Assembly (NCBI RefSeq): GCF_016920785.2 | Contig: NW_024609880.1 | Span: forward strand, 50,616,296 to 50,680,295 | Direction: 5' to 3' | Length of the DNA stretch: 64,000 nt | Source of the DNA: Ixodes scapularis | Taxonomy: Eukaryota; Arthropoda; Arachnida; Ixodida; Ixodidae | Shown here: positions 21,405 through 33,400 of the stretch, in pieces | Numbering within the stretch: the stretch's first letter is position 1 | How the letters are laid out: every line of letters starts with the position of its first letter | Program-made: the position numbers and the translations under genes | The notes under the pieces: generated by a model | What the model was told of the DNA's origin: nothing | Database searches by the model: none | Seen by the model: only the letters and a program-made list of their open reading frames with translations

Positions 21405-24400
21405 GCAAGTTCTGCAAGTGTCCCCTCCCTCTGCAGAGGTTTATTTTCTGCAGTATCGGCCGTAAAAGTCGTAAAACCTAACCGAAATGTCATCAATTAT
21501 ACTTCATTATGATGTAAAGTGTTACTTATATGCAATTATTGCAAAGGTGCAAGCGAGCTGGACAAGAATGACGATAATAATCCCCAGAGAAGGGGAACAA
21601 GGGGGGCAAAGGGCAAACACAAATCTCCAAACACAGCTAGGTGACTGGTGAGTGACCGAAAAAATCGACCTGATCCTGGTATCAAACCAGGGACCTCTTC
21701 ATTTCCAGTGGAGCGCTCTACCAACTGAGCTAACCAGGGTTAGACGTCAGTAGAGCAAAAAGGGTTTTCCCAGCTGTCACCAGTCTAACACCAACAAGGG
21801 TGAAAGGCCTGCATTTATTGCAAAGGTGCAAGCGAGCTGGACAAGGATGACAATACTAATCCCTGGAGAAGGGGAACAAACCCTTCTTCAGGGATTATTA
21901 TCATCACACGTGAAGTATGTTGATGTCTTCGTGCCCGTATTTTTTTTTTTATGGGAAATTATCGATAAAATTATTAACTGGATTATCTTTGACAGTCCAA
22001 GAAAATCGTATTTGGTATGACAACGTGTAGGCATTGAAAAACACCACAATGGGGACACACAAACACTAGGAGATGCTTACCACTGTTTCTCTTGCCTCCA
22101 TGTTTTTTCCGTTCTCTAATATTCTCTAATATGTTCTCTAATAATATAACGAGCTTCAAAACGTTGCTACAATGTGTGTTATTAGCTGATCAGCGCTTAA
22201 GTATTTTTAAGTATTGCAAAGGTGTGCACAATGGTTACAGTTAGGTAAGAACACAAGGACTGGCAACACTACACATATTGCAGCAGAAGATGTGTCATTT
22301 TGACCGTCCTTGTATTTATGCTTTCGGTTATGTCCAATTGTTCTTGTTTTTATTTTATTTTTTTGCAGGCAAGTTATTATGGGAGTTGATAGAGCCGCTG
22401 AATGTGCGCATTCAAGCCCTATTAGAATTCCTCCAAGAAGTAGACCCCACAGTCCACTATGACGTGGTGCCCATCTATGACCCTTACGGACCTACCATCG
22501 TGGACCGAAAGCTCGAGTGCCTCTACGTCAGCGAGGAGACAATGAAAGGAGGAAGGAAAGTCAACGAGGAACGGGCAAAACGAGTAAGAATCTTACTTTT
22601 TTTTTTTTTCCTGCCTCTTTTATTGGTATGTCTTTAGGTCTGGTTGTTTGCACAACGTTGTTTTCCGGCGAGAAAAGTATGTCCTTTGTCAATTGTTTCT
22701 GGGAAACGTTGACAGAGAATTTCCTCAGAAAGTTCTAAGCTCGTAAGGCTGGTTTAAATGTAGTACCTCTCTTGGGATTTCCTCCAACTGCAGACGGAGC
22801 CCACTTTCTGCGCCGTAGATTTCGGCGATTGGCTAGCCTCCATTGGCAATAGGCCTCCTCAGCCTGCTTGCTGACTTGCTTTCGTTTTCAAAACGAGCGA
22901 GAAACCCTCAAGAACCGTAGTAAAAAAATTCCTGCTTCTCGCGGAGCATTACTTTATGTAGAGAATTAAGATATGTGTAGGTGCATTGTAGATTAGATAA
23001 ATGTTATCTTATCAACACGTACACACTTCAAACGCCATAAGAATCGCTTCTTACTCTAACAACCTCGCGCGGCGTATGAACAATGCGTAAAACATGCGGG
23101 TGAAAACGATAGCTGCCCCGCGTTGCAGGAGGTATACAACAACGCGTGACTGAGGTAATGGCACTTTTGCTGGAGGAGGCGCATCGTTGTGCAATGGGAA
23201 ATTACATAAAATCGGGTTCAACGTTCACCCCGTCTTTGAATTTCCAACCAACCGATTTTCGGTTAGGTAGAAGACGTAGAGAGTTTTATGGATCGGTTCG
23301 ATAACTTCGGTACCGCTACCCGGTAACGATACGATGTTATGTCCTTATAACCAACCGAAAATGGACCTCGAAAGTGATGACGTCGCGACACGGCACTCCG
23401 CACCGAATAAACCGTTGCTAAGGCCGTTGTTATGGAGAGATGCATGCTCCACGTGAGGTTAGAAATTGTCTGATAAAAAAAGTAAAAACACTTTTTGTAA
23501 GCATTGTGTCCTCTCAGTATCTAATCATGAAGGCTCTTTTCTATCGTCCCGGTACCATGGAGCGATGGTAACGAAGTTTCACGACCGGTTTTGCCTTGCT
23601 AGTAGACGACAGAATGGCTTCGCGGGTTCGGTGGTTCTTTCTGAGGGAGAACACGACCGCGTTGAATGAGGAGGTGACGATCGACAAAACAAGACACCTA
23701 GCATGATCTTGGCTAAATTTGTCCGAGCCGTAGAATTCCGCGTGCTCATAAAGCCACCATGCTCCTCGCAAAAAAAAAAAAAATAATAATAATAATAAAT
23801 AAATAAATAATAAATGAAATCCGTTTACAACTACCTGTAACGCCGGATTAGGGGGCAGCTATGACTCTCCTCTTCTCCTGCTTGCCTCCCATTTAGGGAA
23901 AATTTTTCCGCTAAATTTAGCGGAACTGTTTTTCCGCTAGATCTAGCGGGGAATTTTTCGCTAGATTTAGCGGGAAATTTTTTCCGCTAAAGTTGGCGGG
24001 TAAAATTTTCCGCTAAATGTGGCGGGGAAATTTTTCCGCTAAATTTAGTGGAGAATTTTTCCGCTAGATTAAGCGGGGAAAATTTTCCACTAAATTTAGC
24101 GGGGAAATTTACTCATCATGCACCGCACTGTTACGGCGACGCCGACGCCGCTCATGCCGGAAAGGAGCGCCTAAAGCGCGAAACACACGTACGACGAAAA
24201 CCTTCCGATCCGACGTGCGGACTGCCGGAATGACCTTGGGGGGAGAGGGTGTTCGTAGCATCGGAGAGCGTTGAAAACCCTCGCCTCCGACCGTCGTATT
24301 GCGCGATCGGACGTCGGTTCGGACGGTTTCGTCGTACATGTGTTTCGCGCTTAAGAGCTGCGCTCTAAAAAATAAAAAAAGATTGAAAATGATAACCTGT

Positions 24401-27400
24401 CCAATCATTTTATTTCAAATTAAACCAAGCTGCAGCTGCCTCGTCAAGCGAGCTTTTCTCCAGGGTACAGAGGCTACGAGTACGAGTGCGCGTAGCCAAA
24501 TTAGATCACGGAGTGTCTGTCAAAGGTCCCGTGGAAACGGCACCTTTCATCAATGCTATCGCCGAATGAAATGATCCATGACCTACTGATGTCCAGCGCA
24601 TAGCGACCACTTCGGCGATTTCTTGAAGCTCGTCCGTCGGCGATGAACTGTGCGAATAGGCTTAGCGTTGAGCAGATCGCAGCGTTGATGCACATTGCGG
24701 GCGGTGAACAGTTTCACTCTGCACTCCTTCAGCTGCCCGCCGATCTGATTCGACCGCAGTAGGTCCCGGAATTGCCGAGCTGAACACCACACAATTTCAC
24801 GTAACACTGTACTTCGCGAATACCCTGTCGCCCTTGCTGCGCCAGTCGAGGCAACGTTACTAAAACACTCAGTTGGGAAACTCCCATAGAGACAGCTTTG
24901 AAAAAGTGGCGCCAATCTGTCTCCGAGCACCGAGCTAATGACGAACACAACGCCACCATTTCTCCCGCAGCGGCCACTCGAGGAACTGCACGTGACTTCT
25001 ATTTTGGCTTTAAGAGGTGCCACTCCCGTCTCCCCGGCGGACGCGCCGCGTTGAACTACTGAAGTTAAAATGCACCTAGGTCGGGACGCGCTACCTGAAA
25101 GGCCCGCTGAGGCATGGTTGTATGAAAACAATACTAATTGTTCCGCAAAACCTTGCGAACTAAAGATGATAAAAACATCACGCGCCCATCATTTGGTACT
25201 AAACTCCAATAAATTTCATACAAAAAGAGTCTTTTCCGTTTGTTTTTACGCAAAAAACAGGCTTTCAAAAAGCTCGAGGTGACCATAGTACAGACAAACG
25301 AAAAAGAGTGGCGCTGTTGTCGCATTTAGCTCGGTCTCGGTGGACGCCAGCGGCCCAGGTTTCGACGGCGAGTTTCCCAACTGAGTGTTTTAGTAACGTT
25401 GAGTCGAGGTAACCGCCATCTTGAAACTGGCGCTCTCGTTGGGCCCGAGATCTCCCGAGATCTCTCGAGAGCGTCCCGCTAGCCCGCAACGCAAGATCCC
25501 CAGCGTTGCGTGCGTACGCAATACGCTAGGTCTTCTATTGCGTTCTGCGCATGCGCGCTCACGACCCGCAATTTCCTTGCGTACGTAAAACTATAGCGTA
25601 CAGTCCACTAAAACTGTGTAATGTAAAGCCGAATCACGTACGACGACTACGGCGACGTGACGTGTATCAAGGTCGAAGTGCAGGCCAGCATACGTTTCAA
25701 GCATTTCTGACAGCACAGTTGCTTCAGTGCTCATCTGCGTGATCAAACAAACTGTCCGTTAGAAGCACCCGGATAGCGCTCCGTAATCCGCCACGAGACC
25801 TTGAACTATGCAGACAAGGCTGGCGGCGCGCATGCGCAACTGCGGTGTTTTCTTCACCGATACCGTGGCGGAGGAGAAAAACGGTCTGCTACGATTCCCT
25901 ATTGTCGCAGATGGAAACGGATCGAACGCGTAAAACAGAAAATGATTTAATCCGCGAAATTGTAAAAACAAATGCAAAAAAAAAAAAAAAAGAAGGATGA
26001 GCTTCGACGGCGGCAGCAGCTAGCGACGATACGTCGTCGTGACAGCTGTATGTGAGTCAACAAAGCCGCGCTCGGCTCCTTGCCTACTACACTCCGCATC
26101 TCGAGCATTCGACCTAGGGTGCCTACATGTTACAGCGGAGCGGCGGAAACATGTAGGCACCCTAATTCGACCTAGAATGTTCGTTAGTGAGCTATGCGGA
26201 GAACAAGTTCGTCTGCTCCTTGCGGAGGGGGTTGCGAGCAGACGACGCTCAGATAGGGGGTCGCGATCAGCCAATCAGGGCTCGGCGTTCTGACGTCACC
26301 GCTGCTTCCTTTCTCAAGCGCAGAAGAAGAAAATGATTATGATGCAATTAAATGCAAAGGTGCAAGCCAAGGTGCAAGCCATTCGTCATTCAAGAAAATG
26401 AGCCCACTTGCGGGACTGACTAGGCAATGTGGTTTTGGCCTCCTTATCTTTTAGAGGCTCGAAGAAGCGTTCCTCCTCAGTCATGCACGCTTGGGGTTTG
26501 CCTTAATTCTGAAGAATCAGTAAGATTTTTTCTCAGTTTGATGATTACAATGCAGGTACGAACCACACACTCATATTGCGAGTATGAAAAACAAAGTTTG
26601 GGGTCTCGAACCGCTCATGTATAGAGTCAGAATAATTGCTCTTTCATTACAACGCACGTTAACTGCACAATCAGAATATGGGCCCGACGTTGCTTCGATA
26701 TCATGTTCGAAGCAGACCCTTTTTTCGCTATATTTTTAGCAGATCTCCATGTGTGTGGTGATTTTCGTCAGACACTATCTCATATCGCACGCAAATACAT
26801 TTCGTTTTTTTTTTATAAAGCTTGTTAGTTCTCTTAGACCCGCCATGTTCCAAAGAAATACAAAATCATAATCGTATCATCGTGCAAACGATTCTAACAG
26901 TTGCAGACGGCATACTTCAGTCATTCCGTGTGCGTTCGTCATGTGTTCGTCGTCTGCAACAGGCATCTCGAGGACCGGAATTTGCCGTCGCAAATATTTC
27001 AGAAACATCCGATTCTCGGCAAACTTTTGTCGTTGGAAGTGTGAAAGCTAGGCTTCCTTTATCTGTTATTTTTGGACGTTTAAATCCTACGCCCGATTTT
27101 TGACCGATCGTTCTTTCGGGACGGAATCCAACCCACGTACTCGTCCCTAACAACGCCCCTAGCAACGGTTTGTTTGGAGCGGTGACGTCACACTTACAGG
27201 GTCAATCAAGCGAAAATTGGAACGTGCGAACGATCGTTTCTTGCTGTTTTCGGAAACGAGCGTATACTTTTTCCACATAAATCGAAAATATGGTATCGAT
27301 AAAGGCATAATCACTATTTTCGTGCGCCGTGTCTGGGGTGCCGTACGACGGCACTCCTTGCGCCTTCAAGTTCCGTCCGAAAGTGTTAAGCGCAAGTCAC

Positions 27401-30400
27401 GGTTATTCTGACATGTGTTCCATCAGCCGCTCGCCGACAATTTGTTTCAACATAAAGCGCAAACGAGACAAACGCTATAGAAGTGAATAACATGCTTTCT
27501 TATGTTTATGCCAGCGTGATGCAGGTGCGCGATCTTTATTTATTTTTTATTCAGAGATTACCCCGCAGTGCCCGAGGATGTTACAGCAGAAAAATTACAG
27601 TACTAAAAAAAAAAAAAAAATCTTCATTTTTACTGCACATACATGTTCGGGCTGGCGTGGTACTCGCTAATTTTGAAAGCATGATCGTTCCGTTTAGAAA
27701 TATAATCTGGTCCTTTTAAATAAGTTTTACTGTTAATTCCAGTTTCATGTTTAAATATCAAAAACACAAACTTTAAACGCATTTTTGTACGGCGGGCTGA
27801 GAGAGGTTCCCAATTCAGTTCAGTCTTCATTAGAGCACAGCTGTCTCTCCGCCCGTACCGTCCCAGAACAAACATAACAGCTCTATTATGTTTGTTTTTT
27901 TTGTTTTTTTTAAAGTTTGTTTATTAAAAAGTTGCTAATAACAAAAAAAAGTTTTTTTAAACAATATCAAAAAATAAATTTTGCGGGAAAAATGTTCTTA
28001 GAGCAATATTGACGGCGACAGATTTATTTGAAATTGTGCGCGCAAAGTCCGTGACGTCACGGGTCATTCCGGAATGACCATCTCGGTCATTCGCTCTCTC
28101 CACCTCAGCGTGAAGGCGAAGCCGATCCATCTCTCCTCCACGTACCCTAAATTCCGAGAGGGAAAACAAGTCGAAAGGAGGTGACTACCGACGAATCACG
28201 TTCGCGCCGTCGATATTGCTCTAAGCAATTTTTTTTTTTCGCTGAAAATTAATTGTTTGAAACGCGTGTCCCAACCACAGCGTTAAAAAAAATTTTTTTA
28301 GGTGCTTTTTTGTGCCCTGCCAACCTTTACAATCCCGTCACCCACATGAAAATTCCACGAACAGTCAGTTGATAGCGTGACCCCTACGTATTTATATGTA
28401 AAGCCCTTGTTTACTATATTGTTATTTATATAGTACTGGGTTTTAATTTTTCTTCTTTTTAGTAAAACATAAATGTACACACTGTGGGATTTAAAGTCAT
28501 TTTCCATGTAGAGCACCACATAGTAATGCATTCTAAATCTATTTGTAACTGGGTGGCATCATCTTCGTTACTAATTTTTCTCTACACCACGCAATCATCG
28601 GCAAACGACCGAACACAAGATGAAATACCCGAGGAAATATCATTGATATATATTAAGAATAAAAGCGGTCCTGAAACAGAGCCCTGTGGGACCCCCGATG
28701 TCCCACAGGAGCCCTGTTAATGGCCCACAGGAGCCCTCCGTATTAGTGAACTTTTACCATTCACTAATACACACCGACGACGCTCTAGCAAATAATTTTC
28801 TATCCATCTTAGTACCTTCAAGTCTATATTTAACATCTTAAGTTTATTGAGCAGAACGGAATGCGAAACGGTATGAAAGCCTTGCGAAAATCTAGGAATA
28901 TACAATCTGTTTGGCCTCCCTCATTTACATCAGATGACGAGTTATGATAAAATTCGACACGTTGCGTGGTGCAAGATGAGCCCTTACGGAAACCGTGCTG
29001 TTCTTTAAATAATAGTTTCTTTGTGTTTTTTTTTTTTTTGTTATATGATTTATTATTTCAGTGTATAAAATATGTTCTGTGATCTTGCATGAGGTGTAGT
29101 TTAATGAAATGTGCCTGTAGTTTTCGACATCTTTCCTAGAACCACCTTTGTGAATAGGAACTATGTGAGCGGTGTGGTTTAAATATCTCGTACTCCGGGG
29201 GCAGCAGCAGCCTCTACAAAATGAAAATAAAAATAGGCTTCTAAGGCACGCGTATTGAACCTAAATATTTGAAAACCATAAAGTGCTAGCCAGGCATGCT
29301 AACCATTACGCTATTGGAACGAGTCGGGGATGCCATTCTTTGGTTTTCAGATATTCTTTGTTACGAAGAAAGTTTTACGGAGTCTGAGTATGCACATATT
29401 AGCAAATTTAAAAGAAAGAAAAGTACAGCGAAAGTGGGCATACTAATTTCGGCCACGAAGTGCCAAAAGCGAGACATTCTTCACTACAGGACGGCATTTG
29501 CTCGCTATAGGACGGCACTGGAATGCAGGCGTCGAGTGCCGTCGAACGGCACTCTAGACACTGCGATGTTCGCATCGTATACACACACGCGCTATTCGTC
29601 CTAAAAAGGGATACGCACGCACATTTATTGTTGTCTTGATCGGTGGGTCGTTATTTGTCCTGGTGGGTGGATCATTTGGTCGTGATGGTGGTGACGATGG
29701 CCTTGTGGTCGCCATGGTGCAAACCCGGCTTCCCCATTACGACAAGAAAAGTGAAATCGACCTATTGGCCTCGAGACCCAGATTGAGATTAGGGGAGGCG
29801 TGCTCTTGTTTATTCATGGTTCTCTGTGAGGCACTTGGGGACTCCTTCTGTCCACCATGCGGGTGGAGACAGAGCATCCACACAAACGACAAAGAACACG
29901 GGCAAGGGTACAGAGCACGAGCTCTTAGCAGTTGATTCCAGTGCGCGAGCTCTGCATTACAGCCTCCCATGGCTTCGGCATCGCGTGCGTAGCATTCGTT
30001 TTGCTCCATGTAAGTGTAAAACAAAGCGTATAGTTCTGCTTTTTACCACATGAGCCGTGCCGACCGAATCTCGAGGCGAGTTGCTGAATTACCCAAGCAT
30101 CGAGGAAAAGGCAGGGATTGGTGTTCCACGCGCCGCACGTGTCGGAGTCTGCAGCAGTAGCTGTTTTAGAGCAAAAGCCTAAAACAAATGGCACCTTGCT
30201 CGCATGTTCGTCAACGCTTTATTTTGGTTATTTACTTCGAATGTGTTTTATACGGGGAAGTCGTGCGGCAGTGCGAGCGTAGAGTTTTTGTTCACGCACA
30301 CGCAGGGGCGGATCTAGAGGGGGGGGGGTCCGGATGTCCTGACCCCCCTCTTGATTTCTGCATGTGTAAAATTGTGGGCGTGAAATAAAGGAGAGGGGGA

Positions 30401-33400
30401 GGGGGCACACGAGACATCCGCGGAACCCTAGCCATAAACAGCTTCGTGTAAAATGAAAGACGTTTACAAATCACTGTAACGCGAAATTAGAGAGCAGCTC
30501 TTGAGGAGGGTAGAGCACGGAGGGGAGGCTATGCCCCTCCTCCTCCTCCCCTCATCCATCCATCTACCTCCTACTCCTCCTTTCTTCTTCCTCCTTCGTA
30601 CCTTCCCCTCCTCCTCCTCCGTACCCCCCTCCTCCTGCGTACCCTCCCCTCGTCCCAGAGTTTCCCCGCTAAATTTAGCTGAAAAATTGATGCCACGTGT
30701 CCTTAGCAGCAATTCAGTTCCCCGCTAAATTTAGCGGGGAATTGAATTGCTGTTGAGGTCACTTGATGTCAATTTTCCCGCTTAATATAGCCGGGAATTG
30801 AATTGCTGTTCTGGTCTTGTGACATCAATTTTCCCGCTGAATCTAGCGAAGAAACTGAATTTGTTCATAGGTGACGTGACACCAACGGTATTAGGTTACC
30901 TCAGTTACGGAACTGCTCATAGACGCTGCTTTCACCACCAGTGCCCTCCCCCCCCCCCCCCCCTTTCTCTCCCCCTCACTCACCGCGTCTCGCCTCCCGC
31001 AGAGCCGTGCCTCCCGTAAGCCTCCCGTCATTCGACGCTCCGGACGGCTGCTATGGAAACTGCAGCGTATTCTATGGAATACGTAATACGTTTCGAAGCG
31101 CAGCGTCTAGATGGCGTTCCACCGTAGTCTATGGAACAAGCTGTTTTGTAACGAAAATCTAGATGGCGCTTCAAACGACGGGAGGCTCGGGAGGCCAGAG
31201 GTAATCTGGTATCGTTGCGTGACACCAAGTCATGTGGCGTCATTTTTCCCGCTAAATTTAGCGGGGAAATGAATTGGTGCGGAGTAGTGACGGACCGAAT
31301 CTGCCGAACTTGAAATTCGGCGAAAATTCGGCAAACATATGCGCACGTGCGCGAACGCGATGGGGCCATGGATTGCAAATGGACGCCATGGCGATGGGGC
31401 CATGGATTGCAAATGGACGCCGCACCTCGCCGGTTACGGCGATGTGCGGAGTATGCATATTTACGATAATAGTCTTGTCCTTTCTGGTGAAGGCTCAAGA
31501 GCCGTTGTATATATTTTCGCGCACGAAACGGTTCACTATACTCCGCGACAACTTTTCTTGGCAATGCAGTGGAAGGTACAGGCCCGCGTCTCCTCTCCCA
31601 TTTTGAGTGTGCGCGGGCTCTCCTCCTCTCACCGGAAATGGGGGAGGAGGAGAGCCTGCGTACACTCAAAATGGGAGAGGGGACGCGGCCCTGTACCTTC
31701 CACTGCATTGCCAAGAAAAGTTGTCGCCAAGTATAGATACGGTGTGTGTGAGCTTGTGGAGAGGGAGAGGAGACGGCTGAGCACTTTACTGTAAGGGGCT
31801 TCACTCTGTAATAGTTGAGGGCGACTAATTTAACAAGCGTACTGGGATTTAGGGATAGTGAGGGGAAAATAGACATGGGGAAGTGGAGATAGCCAAGAAA
31901 ACATCTGACTACTGGCATAGGTCGACCCGTAGGGCGGAAGGTGTAGGCACCCGGTTGCATATAGAAGCGTCTCCGTAGTACATATTGTATGTAGCTTGTA
32001 AGAATAAATCTCTAGACATATAACTCTATGTTAAATAAATGTACAAAAAAAAAACTTTGGCTAGGTGGCACAAGCCGCTGCCCCATTCAAAGGGTTCAGC
32101 CTCATCCATTCATCCATCCAGCCCACCTGTTCATCCATCCATCCATCTAGCGAAGGGAGCGCCAGTCGATTGGGTTTATGTGTTTATGATGCGTGCGATC
32201 CCTCAAAAGAACCTAAATCGGCCGGAGCTACAGGTTAAGAGTAAAGTGGAAGTTCCTCCCCCCTCTTTCCACCTTAGCAGGTCGAACGTTGAAGAAGAGG
32301 CGTCCTCTACGGCGTTCGCTCTGCTAAAGTAGAGAGAGGTGGGAAAATCGGGCGGCGGCTTGCGCCCCCTGGCCAAAGCTTCTAGTTTAAATGAACTAAT
32401 ATCCGATCGTATTAAAAGAATCTCATATCGCTGAAGCACAAGTCTTCTTCATCTCCACGAAATTTCGTTCTTCCCTCGACTTATGCCGCCAGTCCGATAA
32501 CCTGTGCTTGGTGATCTCCGCGTCGATTTTTTCGTCCTGGCCTCAAACAACAACGAACTTCCCCTGGATTTGACATAGATGCTTTCCTTAGCAATATCCA
32601 TCTTACATTTTCTGTAAGTCTCCAGAGTTGATTTAGGATGCATCCCCGCTTCCCTCTTGATCTGCACCATTATTGCCCAATACTTTCGACTCGAATTTCC
32701 TTGTTCGCTTCCTCCACTTTGTGTCGATGCCCTTTATGTACAAATAGCCCAAAACTTTCCGTGCGCATCGTTCCTCCTCCATGTCCCTTAGTCTCTCTTC
32801 AAATTCTATCTTACTACTACCTTCCCTGCCCTCAAATGACGGCCATCCCATGTCACCTTGTACCCCCTGATTCGGTGTTTTAACGCGTTAGCGAGATCGT
32901 GCCGCAGAAAATCCGGCGTCAACCGTCGGCGGGACCAAGAAATCCCATAATTCAACGCGCGTAGCCACGTGTGTCACATGTGACGTCACACGTGGCTGCG
33001 CGCGTTGCATGAAGGGATTTACCCGCTAAATATGGTATTAAACTTTTCCCGCCAAATTGTCCCCCCCCCCTTTTTTTTATTCTATTTTTTTTTTTTTTTT
33101 AACGGAGCAAATTTTTTTTTTTCGATTAATTTTTACTACGTCTTTGCACCTCTAGTAAATTGCAGCGCGATACATTGAGAAACCGTTAGATTGCGCGCCG
33201 TCTAAAGTGTTTCTAAAGCGTTAGTTTACACGCTGTAGATAGTGTGATACAAAGCGATTAACAAAAAGCGCGCCGATGTTCGCGTTCGCGCCAGGGGGGT
33301 AAAGGTGGGTGAGGAGGAGTGGCAAATCCCGTGCGCCGACATCCTGGGTCCCGAGTGAACGATCGCAAAAGAGAGCGACAGAACACGAGAGAAAGAAAGC

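Larger units (their letters stand above)
23848..24368 (+). mobile_element. palindrome-array TIR element, locus 1 (contains a nested MITE)
   Basis: The left end near 23848 (TTAGGGGGCAGCT) and the right end at 24368 (complement TTAGAGCGCAGCTCTT) are inverted relatives. Between them lie a pyrimidine-rich stretch, the 26-bp palindrome array (23901-24112), and a block ATGCACCGCACTGTTACG ... CATGCCGGAAAGGAGCGCCT. The same order, in reverse, occurs at 37748-38020, which supports a mobile element. A conserved word GTAACGCCGGATTAG precedes the left end in several copies, so the true left boundary may be a few tens of bases further out. Confidence 0.6.

Noticed and set aside
21661..21740. Functional tRNA gene
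   Set aside because: The box B sequence is degenerate, the anticodon arm does not pair well, and the segment is embedded in SINE-type direct repeats.
23901..24112. CRISPR-like appearance of regularly spaced palindromic repeats
   Set aside because: The unit is about 26 bp including a 10-bp spacer that is itself conserved. There are no unique spacers of 25-40 bp, no cas genes, and the context is an animal intron.
31028..31960. 310-codon open frame on the minus strand
   Set aside because: It runs across a 90-bp fold-back and a 34-bp tandem duplication, resembles no protein family, and its openness is explained by the symmetric stop-poor sequence.
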